Source: Nicotiana tabacum (lineage: Eukaryota > Streptophyta > Magnoliopsida > Solanales > Solanaceae). Taken from it: a stretch of DNA of 64,000 nt. Each line of letters opens with the position of its first letter. Within the stretch, counting starts at the first letter, position 1. Below are positions 33,691-46,460 of the stretch, piece by piece. The notes under the pieces are model-generated. The model had not been told where the DNA came from, did no database searches, and saw only the letters and a program-made list of their open reading frames with translations. The stretch lies in contig NC_134081.1 of NCBI RefSeq assembly GCF_000715075.1, positions 70,424,153 to 70,488,152 of the forward strand, read 5' to 3'. The translations under genes and the position numbers were made by a program.

Positions 33691-34506
33691 TGAGTATAAT
33701 TTACCATATCTATTATTGCGTGTTTTGCTTCTCATTTCCTGAGGAAGGTTCATAACATCCTTTCGGTTGTTTAATTAGTTACGTATGTTGAGTAGTTCTT
33801 TCCAGAATTTGTTTCCTTATGTACCACATTCGAGTCCGTAGCTTGTTAGCACATTGTGGCATCATATAAGGTTTTTGTAGTGTCTGAGGTGGCTTATTGC
33901 TTGAGCAGCTTGTACTGGGGTGAGACGTGATTTTTGGACCTGAGATCAGTGCGATAAAATTTATATAAGCATACTAAAGAGTAAATATTGTTATTCAGTC
34001 CAGAATGAGGTAATAGTTCTTATCGGGAGGAGACTCCATAAATTGTAATTCGGCAAGTGGCTATGAGTTCTACACATCTTCTCTATCGTAGCAGTATTGC
34101 TAGAGTTTAAGCGAGGCTTAATTGGTCATGAGGTACACTACAGGCTTCGGTCAGTGAAACATTTAGCTGATGTGCTTTGGAAAGATTGCCTTGGGCAAGT
34201 GAGTTACGTGGTGCATGGTAAGAATTCAGTGAGAGTATACAATCATGTATTGGTACATCGTGTGGTGATTGAAACGGTGTTTGTATGTTGGAAGCAGGCC
34301 TAGTAGATAATTTCGGATGTTGGAATTTGACCCTAAGGCTTATTTTCCTAAATAAAGGGGAGGATCTTCAGATTTGCTCGAGCTACGTGCTCAGCTGGGT
34401 TGTGGTAGCACGGGCAGGTGCACGAGGTATTAAACAGTGATTTCAGACAACTCCAGAACAGTTCTTAGCACATTCGAGGACGAACGTATGTTTAAGTGGA
34501 AGAGAA

Positions 34507-37475
34507 TATAACGACCCGACCGATCGTTTTAAGCCCTAGCGCGTCACTCAGCAGTTTGGGGCCATGAGTAGCTTCACTTCAGGTATTAGGACTTGTACGC
34601 GTGGTCGGAAGCTTTAAGTTAGAGAAATTGACTAAGTGTGATTTTTGAGTAGACAACCTCGGAATCGGGATTTGAAGCTTCCGACAGGTTCGTATGATGA
34701 TTTTGGACTTAGGCGTATGTCCGGATCGGGTTTTGGATGACCCGAGAGCGTTTCGGCGCCTATTGTGGAAGGTTGGCATTTGGAAGAATTTTATAAATTT
34801 GAGTTGAAGTGTATTTCAATGATATCGATGTCCGTTTGGGATTCCGAGTTTGGGAATAGCTTCGTTTCGTGATTCTGGTGTTGGGAGCGCATCCGGATGT
34901 GAATTTGGAGGTCCGTAGGTCATTTTGGGGTCATTTTGCGAAAGTTAGAAATTTGAAGGCTTTTGAGTAGTTTGACCAGGACTGAAATTTTTGATATCGG
35001 GGTCGGATTCTGATTCTGAAAGTTGGAGTAGGTCCGTAATGTCGAATTTGACTTGTGTGCAAAATTTGAGGTCAATCGGACGTTATTTGATGGGTTTTGG
35101 CATCGAATGTAGAAGTTTGAAGTTCTAAGGTTCATTAAGCTAGGATTGGGGTGTGATTCATGATTTCGATGTTGTTTGATGTGATTTGAGGCCTCGAGCA
35201 AGTCCGTGTTATGTTGTGGGAGTGGTTTGTGTGATTGGACGGGGTCCCCGGGTGTGTTTCGAGTCATTTCGGGCTGTTTTGGACTGCTGTTGCTGGTATC
35301 TAGTTTCCTTCATTGCGAACGTGAAGGGTGTCCAGCGTTTGCGAAAAGGAATTTGAGGCAGCTGGGTTTTGGCCTTCGAGAACGCGGAGGGTTGCCTAAG
35401 GAAGCTTACGCAAACGCGACACAGGGGTCGCGAACGTGAAGAAGAACAGCGGAGTGGGGGCCTTGAGTAGTTTGGCCTTCGCGAACGCGGAGCTCCAGCC
35501 GCGAATGCGAAGCAGTGGTGTCTGCAGCCTTCGCGAACGTGAGGCTTTGATCGCGAACGTGAAGAAGGGCCTGGCCTGGGCAGATTGTTTTAAAGACGAG
35601 ATTTGGCCATTTTTCCTCCATTTTTTAGTTGGTTGGGCGATTTTTGGAGCTCTTGGGAGGGAGATTTTCGTCATCTATGTCAAGGTACGTGATTCCCACC
35701 TATTTCAAGTTAAATACTTGGATTATATACAGATTTAGACATGAAAATTTATAGAAATTTGGGATTTTGAAGAAAAATCTAGAAATTGGTATTCTTGGAT
35801 TTTGATCACGAATTTGGGCATAAAAATTGAGAATAATATATATATTTGAGTTCGTGAGGCTATGTGTAATGGTTATCTTCGATGATTTTCGGAATCCGGG
35901 CACGTGGACCCGAGAGTGCTTTTGTCGACTTTTCGAGCGGAGTTGGAAATTATTGTAAAATGATTAATTATGAGTATTAGAGCATATTTTGATTGGGTTG
36001 CATCTTATTTGACTAGTTTTGGAGCGATGGGCATCGGTTTGAGTTGTTGGAGCGGCTTTGCAGCCGGTCATGAAATTGCGGAGCGAGGTAAGTCTCCTTT
36101 CTAACCTTGTAAGAGGAAATAAACCCCATAGGTGAATTGATTAACTATGTGCTTCTACTTGCGGGGGCTACGTACGCACGAAGTGACGAGTGTCCGTACG
36201 TATCTACTAGCTATGCCTATGTCCGAGTAGTTTTAGGTTTACATCCTGCCTTGTTGATATTGTTATTTGATTTGTGGTTACTGTCTGCCTTGAAAAGAAG
36301 CAAGATTGAGGTTTGCGTATTAATTGTCTTGAGAAGAATTTAAATTGAGGAAATTAAGTTTTCAAAAAATTTTCATTTGGACTTCGTATTTTCGAAAAGA
36401 AATTTAGGAATATTATAATAACTTAATAAATTTATATTTGACCGCGTTGCATGTATGATCCACGAGCGGGGTAAAAGCTTCAAGTCGAATTGTCTTTATT
36501 TTGAAAAGAATCAAGAAAAGGATTATGATTTACTGATAATTTATATTTGACCGCGTCGCATGTATGATCCGCGAGCGGGGTAATAGATGCATGATTTATT
36601 GATAAATTTATATTTGACCACATCTCATGTATGATCCGCGAGCGGGGTAATAGATGCATTTATGGTTCATGCCGTTCGACTCTTGACAATGTATAATTTA
36701 TATTTATATGTTGGATCGGGCCGTACGACCTCGGCATGACTTGCGCATGATTGTATTAATTGCTTTGGAAATTATAATAATTGATACTGCTTCATTGGCC
36801 TGAGATATAAATCGTTAAATAATGAAAATAAAATTGGAGAAATTTCTTATTAACAAAAGAATTATTTACTTATTTCATGATATTGGGCTTACATCCGTTC
36901 TACGTGATCCATGCTTAATTATATCATTGGTATATTAATTATAGCCCATAGTAAGTGTCCGAGTCGACCTCTCGTCACTACTTCTTCGAGATTAGGCAGA
37001 ATACTTACTGGGTATACGTTGATTTACGTACTCATGCTATACTTGCTGCACATTTTTTTGTGCAGGTATATATATGTCTAGAGGCCTTGTGGGCGCAGAG
37101 GCGTGGTTATTGCAGGGACTTAGGTGAGCTGCACTCTCTACTACGATCCGCAACCAGCAAAGTCTCCTTTAGAGTATTTATATTTTTCCTGTCCATATTT
37201 GTATTCCAAACATATGTTGTATTTCATTTTACTTCCTAGTTGATGCTCATACACTTGTGACACCGGGTTTTGGGGTGATTATGGGTTGTCTCGTATTGAA
37301 ATTTGTTGAAAACATTATTAGTTATCTTGTAAATTCCATCTCTTATTATTTAATTGAAGGAAAAATGTGATTTCAAAATATTAAAAATGAGAATCAAATT
37401 GAGTATTTATTGTTGGCTTGCCTGACAGTGGTGTTCGGCGCCATCACGACCTTTAATGGATTTTGGTTCGCGACA
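34507..37475 (+). repeat. 3' LTR of the LARD-like element
   Basis: It begins TATAACGACCC (TG decayed to TA) and ends GGTTCGCGACA. It matches the 5' LTR at 27253-30306 nearly base for base in long stretches, with small indels, for example around the CpG-rich array (35310-35580), where some units are missing. It carries AAGGTACGT at 35683-35691 (donor word mutated), GAGGTAAGT at 36085-36093 and the stem module at 36950-37030. Confidence 0.9.
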
Positions 37476-37480
37476 ACCAT

Positions 37481-38224
37481 GATAGAACATGTGCAGTGAA
37501 AGCAAGCAAGAATCAAACACTTAAATGTAAAATAGACAATAATAGTAAACCAGATTACAAACACTAACCTTATGAAGCTGTTACACAACTCGTCCGTAGC
37601 ACCGCTATCCAGGAATACAGTTTTCTACTATGTAAACCAACTGACCTTTGAACAGAGAATACTCGTGTGGAAAAGTATTATGGCTCAGGAAAAGTCAGTC
37701 TTATGGTCAGCAAGTATTCTATTTATAGCCCATGGTTTAGGGTGTAAACCCTAGTCCAAAACGTGTAGAACGCTTTGCCTACAAGAAAATTATTTTTCAA
37801 GTTCATTAAATAATTAGGCATAGCAGGGAACACAGAGTTAAATAACGAGGCTTCCAATTGTGATGTTAATTAGAAATATAATAAATTAATCCTACCGCAA
37901 TAAATTATAGATTATTCCACTAAAAACTTGTTATTGCACTCCTTAGTTGAGTTTCACTTTTTTTTTATTAAATCTTATTTAACTCCCCATGTTAAGATTA
38001 CAGATACCAATCAATTAAATTAAATTACTAATAATTTAGTTCATTGACTAATTAAATTTTTTATACTTCCGCTTAACTTATTTCATGTGATGGATATAAA
38101 ATTTACATGAAGAGTTCTCACATGAAAACTTATAAAAATATATAAAGGGGTATCATCAATCTTAAAGTTGAGACATGTATTCTATCAACTAATTATTATT
38201 TCCCTTATCATCAATTTTAGGTAT
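37481..38224. other. Unidentified, possibly old Copia flank or LTR
   Basis: No coding signal is seen. The stretch TATTTATAGCCCATGG followed by GTGTAAACCCTAG (about 37720-37752) resembles the R region of Copia LTRs, and a Copia RNase H remnant on the minus strand lies beyond the next solo LTR. It could therefore be the far end of that Copia, but termini were not found. Confidence 0.3.
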
Positions 38225-41102
38225 TAGCCCTTATTTTCGTATTCCGAGACCTCCATTATCTTCGTTTGATATTTCTTAGTTTGCGTGCGTGGTCCGTATC
38301 GCTTTTTGAAAAGTTTTTATGTAAAAATTTGAAGAAAACCTTATTGGCTTTTAAAACAACTTGAGTTAAGTACAATTAACATTTTGTGAAAACGACCTCG
38401 GATCGGTGTTTTGATGATTTCGGTAGGTTCGTGTCGTGATTTTGGACTTGAGCGTATGTCCGGAATTGAAATTGGAGGTCCCTAGGTTGATTTGACTCAT
38501 TTTGCCCAAAGCTAGTATTTTGAAAGTTTGGAAATTTCCTATGTTTGACCGTAAGTTGACTTCATGGCTATCGGGTTCGAATTTTGATGTTGAAACTTGG
38601 TATAGGTCCGTATTACTATTTGAAACTTATCTGCAAAATTAGATGCAATTCGGAGTTGGTTTGACATGATTCGGTCGCTTAGATGTGATTCTAGTTGTTC
38701 TTGAGTTTCCTTTGAAATTTCATTCATTTTGAGGGTTGATTTGTAGTTTTAGATGTTATTTTGGTGATTTAATTGTGCGAGCGAGTTCGTATAATTTTAT
38801 TACACTTGTGTGTATGTTTGGTTTGGAACCCGAAGGGCTCGGATGAGTTTTAGATGATTTTGGATCGTTTGAAGTCAGCTGGTGTCCTTCCAGTTCTGGT
38901 GCTCTAATGCAGATCTCGCATTTGCGAGGTCTGGCTCGCATTTGTGAGCCTCGCTTTTGCGGACAAAAGTTCGCATTTGCGAGCAAGGCCTGGGATTGGG
39001 TAACCTCGCATTTGCAAGGAAATTATTCACAATTTTAGCACAGCACAACATCGCTTTTGCGATCTCTTGGTCGCATATGCGATGCATGGTAAAATAGGAC
39101 ATCTTCACAATTGCGAAGATATTGGCCACATTTGAGAAGGTTGGTTATTCGCATTTGCGATCACTTTTGTCACATTTGCGACATCCGGGCTCCTGATGCA
39201 CATATCGCATTTGCGACCTGTGCTTCACATTTGTGATGGTCGCAATTGCGAACAAGACATTGCAATTGCGATATCTGTAGCTGGATAAAAGAGGAAAAAA
39301 TTGGGACTTGGCTCATTTTACACCATTTCTCAACCCTAAACATTCTAGAGGCGATTTTCCAAGAGATTTTTATTCCAAATTCATTGGTAAGTAACTTTAA
39401 TCCATTTCTTTTCAATTCCCCATTACCTTTCATGAGATTTCAACATCAAATTTAGGATTTCTATGGTAGAAATTAGGGATTTGGGTAGAAATTGGAGATT
39501 TTTGTAAAATTGAGATTTAGACCTCAAATTGAGTTCGGATTTCAAAATAAATCACATAACCGGGCTCAGGGGTGAATGGGTAATCGGGTTTTGGTCCAAA
39601 TCTCGAGTTTTGAATAAGCGGTCTCGGGGTTGACTTTTGTTGACTTTCAAAAGTGATCAAAATTGAACCTCTTTCATTAATGGGTAGTTTCTAAAGCTTA
39701 TTTTGAATTATTTGATCGATAATTTGCTAGATTCGGTTAGTTTGGAGGCTTGTTGAAAAGGCAAGGCCGTGGTTGGGTGATTGCTTTGATTCGTAGAATG
39801 AGGTAATTGTTGGGTCTAACCTTGATTTGAGGGAATTAGGAACTCTTGAACTATGTGTTATGTGAATTATGTGAAAAAATAGCGTATATGGAAGGTGACG
39901 AGTGTATATACACCGTCGTGGTATTTATTTCCATGTTATCATTTATTTCATGTTATTCTTGCTTAATGCCTTAATTGATACATGTCTTTAATTGACTCCC
40001 ATGCCATATATGTTACTTATCATTAAATTCCTCCCTTTGTCTCTTCTTTCCATGACTCCTGCTTATTTGCTATCTGCTTCTACTTGTCTTTATTGCATAC
40101 TTTAATTTTCACATGCCTTACTTGTTCTATTGTTTTTGTAATATTTGTTACATTCTAAAATGTGGTTTCACTTGCGTGAGTTGTTTAGTTCTTAGATACC
40201 GATGAATTGGTAAAGTTGAGACTTCAAGGTTTTAGAGATTCTTTGATTATTCTATAGTTCTTTGTTGTCTTGTACATTTACCCTCTTGATGTAGAAATTC
40301 TTGTAAATTTGATTGTTGAATTTTTTATGTTGATGATTGAAATTGTTTGGGAAGCGGGTTGCACGCCGCAACAGAAATTAAAAGGTAATGAATTGGGATC
40401 AGGTTGGGCTCCACAACAGATTGCATATGTGGTAGTAGTTTGTGATTATTGAATTAACCTAAGAATTGCGATATGAGAGTATGAGACTTATTATTCTGGA
40501 CTCTCTAGTAGTTGAATCTCGAGTTTGTTTTCATGAGTTAATTGCTTTACTTCCATTCCCTATTTTCCTGTTATTATTTTTATTATTGCGTACATGCTAT
40601 TGTAAGTGGTCTGCCTTAGCGTCGTCACTACTTCGTCGAGGTTAGTCTCAACACTTACAGAGTACATAGGGTCGACTGTACTGATACTACACTCAACACT
40701 TCTTGCGCAGATACCGAAGTTGATCCCAATAATGCATAGTGAGATTGCTCGGGTCCAGCTACATGTGGAGACTTGAGGTATAGATGCACAATGTCCGCAA
40801 CCCTAAAGTCCCCTTCTATTTAGTCATTGTTGTTTATTGAGATTCAAACAGTTGTGTTTATTCAGACTATTATTTATAGCACTCTAGACACTCATGTATT
40901 CGTGACTCCAGTTTCTCGGATTGTATTTAGATTACGTTGTTCCGTAGTTTATTAGCTTATTTTAAACTATTCGGTTGTTATTGTTATCATTTTGATTTGA
41001 ATTGTTAAAACTGGTTAATAAATCTAGCTAACATTGACTTGCTTAGCAAGTGAAATATTAGGCGTCATCATGATCCGAAAGGTGGGATTCCGGGTCATGA
41101 CA
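38225..41102 (+). mobile_element. Solo LTR of Gypsy type, 5'-truncated
   Basis: From TTTTCGTATTCCGAGACCTC it follows the LTR found at 21309 onward (TTTTCGTGTTCCGAGACCTC), lacking only about the first 30 bases, and ends GGGTCATGACA. No primer-binding site follows. It contains an array of TCGCATTTGCGA-type palindromes (38905-39275), a GGTAAGT at 39386-39392, and the stem module (40601-40710). It shows what the full LTR of the nested Gypsy family would contain. Frames inside (38539-39455) are array artefacts. Confidence 0.75.
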
Positions 41103-41416
41103 ATTTCACAAATGTTATTTATTACTATCCAATCCATCATGAATACATTGACTCACAATAGAGTCGTACCTTTTAAAAATAAAAATAATGAAGAAATCAC
41201 CTTGATCATAATAATTATATAAAGATTAAGAATAAAAGAACATTTAATGAATAAGAGAAGTTTTATATATTCTGCATAAAAATACTTATCTCTACTTGGT
41301 CTTCAATGTATACAAAATATACTAGCACAAGAAGTATGAATGAAACCACTATCATAATCAAGATAAACTATTACAACTTTAACACATATTCCTTCTACAT
41401 GCCTATCAAAAGTCCT
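41103..41416. other. Gene-less flank of Copia remnant
   Basis: AT-rich. If the neighbouring Copia RNase H remnant (minus strand) is read on, this would be its 3' internal end; no LTR terminus could be fixed. Confidence 0.3.
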
Positions 41417-42095
41417 TTATGGGAATTCTTTTGTAAACGAGTCTGCCAAATTGTTCTCTGATGCAATCTTCAAAACTTTCACATCACCTCTCTGAATTAT
41501 GTCTCGAGTTAAATGATATTTATGCTCAATATATTTAATCCTTTTATGGCTTCGAGGTTCCTTTGAATTTGCAACCCCACCACTATTCTTACAATAAAGT
41601 GCAATTGGTGATTGAACTGAAGGAACCACATCAAGCTCTTTCAAAAAGTTCCCGCACCAAATAGCCTCTTTAGCTGCCTTAGAGGCAACCACATATTTGG
41701 CTTCCATGGTGGACTTAGCAATACAAGATTGCTTGATACTCCTAAAAGTTATGGCTCCACCTCCTAATGTAAACATATTGCTTGAGGTAGATTTTCTAGA
41801 ATCTTTATTTGAGTGAAAAACTGAATTTGTATACCCAATAGGTACTAGATCACCTGAGTGAAATATCAATATTTAATCCCTAGACCTTTTTAGGTACTTG
41901 ATGATATGTTTGCCTTTACTCCAATTCTTTCACCCAGGATTAGATTAAAATCTGCTAATCATGCAAATAACAAAGCAAATATCAGGTCTAATGCATAGCA
42001 TCACATACATAATACTCCCTACATTAGAAGCATAAGGGACCGTCTTCATCTTCTCTATCTTATCAGTACTTTTAGGAGATTAATCAATTAATAGA
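41417..42095 (-). pseudogene. Copia RNase H / pol C-terminal remnant
   Basis: On the minus strand the 150-codon frame 41869-41417 reads as the C-terminal part of Copia polyprotein: GYTNSVFHSNKDSRKSTS, TLGGGAITFRSIKQS, STMEAKYVVASKAAKEAIW, then NSKEPRSHKRIKYIEHKYHL and ASENNLADSFTKEFP. Upstream (to about 42095) the preceding MYVMLCIRPDIC block is readable in other frames. In active relatives the positions here read as Asn in GYTNS and Lys in MEAKY are Asp and Glu (GYTDS, MEAEY), so catalytic residues appear lost. It belongs to the same broad Copia group as the element at 17718 but lies in the opposite orientation and is not its missing part. Confidence 0.8.
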
Positions 42096-42709
42096 GAGAT
42101 ATAACGAACCGACCGATAGTTTTGAGCTTTCGCATTCTGTTCGACTATTTGAGACCTTGAGTATCACCATATGATACATATGACTTGCATGTATAGTTTG
42201 TTTCGATGTTCGAAATGTTCGAGATTAATTTTGAAGAGTGATTCTCAATTTGAAAGCCTTAAATTGGAATAGTTGACTAAGGTTTGACTTCAGAGTACAT
42301 GATTTCGGATCAGAGTTTTGATATTTTTGTTAGATCTGGATGGTGATTTTAGGCTTGGATGCATTCCCGTATTTGATTTCTGAGGTTCCTAGGTGGTTTT
42401 GAGGATAATTGTCGAAAGTTGATATTTTGAAGGTGTTGAAATTGGCTAAGTTTGTTTAGGGTGGAATTTGGTAATAACAGATCCTATTTGGTATTTCGAG
42501 CCTTGGGGTAGGTTGGTGTTTTCATATTAGACTTGTGTGTTAAAATTGGTTCCAGTCCGAGGTGTTTAAGAGTGATTCGAACACTTGAGTTGCATACTAG
42601 TTAAGTTTAAGTATTTGAGTTGACCATGGTCAAATAGTGGACATAACAAGATCAAATTTATGATTTAAAAGTTTTAACAGGTTTTTATGATGATTTTGGA
42701 CTTGTCTGC

Positions 42710-45063
42710 TGTCACGACCCAGCCTTGGGCCACGACGGATAACCGACACTAAGTGCCAATCATCACTAAACCTGCTGATAATCCACTAATCATGAATATA
42801 AACTGATAAACTAAACAAGCATAAGCATATCTGATAAGAACTGTACAATCTGGAAAGTCGACAAGGCTAACACAAGCTGACATATAAAAACATACTAACT
42901 GCACAAGTGCATATCTACAGGACTCTAGTGAGTGCTGAATGAACAAGTACTGGACGAGACAGGATCCCGCGATACCCAAACTAGTTGAGTAGGCACATAC
43001 CAAAAGATAAGTAACTCCGGGAGTAAGCGGATTGACTCCAATAACTGGTGGATGGTCTACTGATGTGGCTCAAGCGCTGATCTATCTGTACCTATGCGAC
43101 ATGAAACGCAGCATCCCGGAAGGGACATGAGTACAATATGTAAAAAGTATGTAGGTCAGAAAGCATATGTAAAGCATACTAAAGTATGACTGTAAGCTGG
43201 AAATATGAATATAAGCTGAAAGCCAAACAAGAATCTGAACTAGCAACTGATGTGGGACTGAACCGAAGTTTAAGTTGAAACAGTACTGAAACTGAACTAC
43301 TATCTGAACTGGTACTTGTCTGGAGTTATGGGCTATATCCCCCCAATTAGGTAACTGTACATCTGAACTAGCCTTATGTATAGTCATGCAATGCAAACTG
43401 TAGCTATATACGCATATATAACATACCTGACTGCTTTATGGGCTATATCCCCTCAGTAGGTAAATATATAATCAATAGGCCTGATTGGGAGTGTGTTATA
43501 GGCTATCTCCCCCTAGCATATATTCAATAGGCCTCGCTGGCGTTATGGGCTATATCCCCTCCCCAGCATAATCAATGTAAGCATGTATGAGGCATAGCAC
43601 ATGTGGCAACATCATATGGACTCAAGAGATCATGAAGGAACCCATAAACTGAATCACAAACGTAATCCGATGCTTGTCCATAAGTTGGATAGAGGAGATT
43701 ATCCCAATTTTAAGTATGAACTGAGTATGTACATGAGATACTAAGGCTAATTAACTCATTGGGATCCCTCTAGAATCAATTTAGAACCAAGGAACTCATA
43801 ATGTGTCCAACTCTTTGAATTTCCAAAAATTTCGGCGGAGTTTTCCCTAAAACTGGATGATCCCAAAAAATAAAAAAATCAAGCACCGCAATATAGATAA
43901 CCGGCCAAGATGATAATATCAAACTAAAAGAGATCCAGTTATCCACAATAGTATCAAACGATCGACAAAACGGAATTATGAATGTAATGTCAGCTCATAG
44001 ATGCTAACTTGTGACATGAAAGCCTAAATATGATTTATGAATAATCTAAGTATCAATACATGATAATTAATCAAATATAATCTTAAATGAAGGATATTAG
44101 GATCATATGGGGGTTAGGTATACATAAAAACATCAAAGGAATGGAACAAACGAAAGTCCGGATGGCATGGACCAAATGGGCGATTCGCCCTTTTTGTTTT
44201 TGTTGTGTTTTGAAGTTCCAATCTAAACTAGTTTCTTCCATACTTCACATATGGAATTGAACACTATAAAAGAATACAATACATGCTGAAATTTCCCTTG
44301 AACAGATCTAAAGAGATCAAGAAGAAAGGCTATAACATAGCTAAACCAAATCATGCCGAAAATAAAATGAAACCCTACATACCTCTTGTGTTCTTGCGTT
44401 CTAACCTTTTTCCCTTTGATACACACCCTTACTTATGCTTGTATAGCTATGATACAGAGGTTAAAAACTTACTTAGCCACGAAGCTCTTTCCAAAACTCG
44501 ATTTATAAGGAGAAAGTAGGACAACAAAGTCTTACCTATGTCGTAAGGATCGCGTTGATGTGTTCGCTTCGATTTTGAGTTGCGGATGATGGACTTCCTT
44601 AAAAACCCTAAGGAACTTCTTGGAGAGTTATGGAAGCTCTTCTTGTGTGTGAGTTTCCTGGAAAATGAGGAAAAATAAGACTAAGTCTTCTATTTATAGT
44701 AAGGTTGAAAAGTCAACCACCTATGTGCTTCACCGACCCTTCTTCCGACGCTCATATCTCTTTATCCGCATGCTGTATGAATGAAAGGTCAAGAGAGTTG
44801 GAAAATACATTAAAAGACCTTCAATTTGGTATATAATATGCTCCAAAAATACCTCATATAACACACTAAATTAATTTCTCAAAAAGCTTCATTACGGCAA
44901 ATCCTTAGTCGGTTTTTTCGCAACTTAAATCCGGTTCTTCCCAAACTTTATATTCTATATCCAAATATCATATATAGTCATATTATGATTTTAAACTCAT
45001 TTAAATCATACTTCTCAAGTTATTTACATAATATACGATATCACAGAAGTACGCGGTGTAACA
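42710..45063 (-). mobile_element. Solo LTR, minus orientation, with 5-bp TSD
   Basis: On the plus strand it starts TGTCACGACCC and ends GGTGTAACA, that is, an LTR TGTTACACC...GGGTCGTGACA in reverse. The 5-bp duplication TCTGC flanks it (42705-42709 and 45064-45068). It holds four copies of GGGCTATATCCCC or close variants (43330, 43440, 43500, 43547). The family differs from the surrounding LTR, and I see no stem module in it. Small frames inside (42749-44519) have no domains. Confidence 0.88.
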
Positions 45064-46460
45064 TCTGCAAGTTTTGGTTAGATTCTGATGAATTTTGAAT
45101 GGGTTCGGGTTGTGTCGTGCTCTTATTTGATGTTTCACTATTGTTTCTATGGGCATAAAGGGTATTTGATAAAATTAGCTCTAAATTTTATTTTTATTGA
45201 ACCATTATATATGTATCGTGATTTCGAAACCACAGAAACAAGAATCATCAAATTTCGAGGTCGTATGAGAGAGTTATGTCCATTTTAGTGTCGGAAAAGA
45301 TTGTTGATTTTTTGTGCGAATTTTTATTCTTCACGAACGCGACGAGGGTCAAGAGAACGCGAAGAAGGAATTCTGGATTGACCGGTAAATACGTAAGTTA
45401 GCAGGTATGAAAGATTCCCCTCTCTATCTGTCTCTCCGAGTTTCTACTACTAAGTAGCACTTCTGAATTGCTTTTTTATCCCGCGAAGGCGATGAATTAA
45501 AATCTCCTGGGCAGTGTTTTGAATTGGCAGATAGAATATTTTTAGTATTTTGAGTTCTAGAGCTCGGTTTGAGGTAATTTTTGCGGTGTTATTCTCGTTT
45601 TCGAAAGGGGTAAGTATATAACTTTTATTTTAATATTTTCCTATGATTATGCCGTTGGTTATTGCTTTTATCCGTATTTGAATTGTAAAAATTGGGATTT
45701 TGAGCCCCAAGGTTGAGAAATGGTATATCATTAATTTGAAAGTCAATTCATGGACGAAATTAGATGATTTTGTGGATATTGACTATATAAGTAATGGGAA
45801 AACTTATTTTTTTAATCAATTTTAGAATTCATTTGGGGGGCCGGGGTTGACTTTTCATGCGGGGTTGGGAATTTGCTTCTAATTGATAAATTATGGGTTC
45901 TTGAGTATGTTTTGACTAGTTTTCACGTTCTTTGGCTAGTTTCGGATTGTTCAATACTGGTTTGAGATGTTAGAGCGGTGTTGGACCCAGTTATCAAAAT
46001 TCGGAGCGAGATAAGTATATTGCCTAATCTTGTAAGAGGGAACTTATTCCTGTAGGTATTCTATTTGCTACATTCTATGTGCTATGAGAGTTGCGTACAT
46101 ACGAGGTGATGAGCATCCTCATGTATGCTAGATTTGTGATACGTCCGGGTAGACTTAGACATATACCATGCCTTAATTGCACTATTTGAGTTAATATTGC
46201 ATATTTTAATGCTTTAATACATGACTTAGCCTTAGAGTAGACTTGCGTAGTTTACCAAACTTGCTATTCTAGAGACTTTGTGTGCTACTTGATTAGCCGT
46301 GAAAAATATACATTTTATTATGGATTTACTCCCGTGTTATACTTATTTGTCCAGAAGTTTCATGATTTCTTAACTTGTACATATATTAGCGAGTTGGGCT
46401 AGCGATCCGTCGAAAGTTTCAATATTTTTATGGGATTGGGCTAATCGCATTAGTACTACT

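Larger units (their letters stand above)
30307..34506 (+). other. Interior of the LARD-like element (no coding capacity seen)
   Basis: It starts with the primer-binding site and a leader like that of related Gypsy elements, then jumps to a relic that resembles RNase H: GRMLVYASKQ and KEVHSVHD near 30732-30795 correspond to the GRVxAYASRQ and ExNYxVHD blocks of Gypsy RNase H. From about 30830 to 34480 I recognise no gag, protease, RT or integrase motif in any frame; the short frames on both strands are interrupted and lack domains. The last 40 bases keep the end-of-pol palindrome-like TTCGAGGACGAA and the polypurine tract. Confidence 0.65.
27253..37475 (+). mobile_element. LARD-like non-autonomous LTR retrotransposon (3 kb LTRs, non-coding interior)
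   Basis: The two long LTRs (27253-30306, 3054 bp, and 34507-37475, 2969 bp) are clearly alike over their full length. A perfect primer-binding site follows the first, and a purine-rich tract (AAGTGGAAGAGAA) precedes the second. The flanking 5-mers GCCAT (27248-27252) and ACCAT (37476-37480) are a decayed target duplication. The 4.2-kb interior has no gag or pol frame apart from a short RNase H relic; this combination is what is called a large retrotransposon derivative. It must have used proteins supplied by a Gypsy relative, presumably of Tekay/Del type. It sits 45 bp downstream of the Copia element. Confidence 0.85.

Noticed and set aside
41417..42095. Missing RT/RNase H part of the Copia at 17718-27208
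   Set aside because: It lies on the other strand, 14 kb outside a target-site-bounded element, so it belongs to a different Copia copy.
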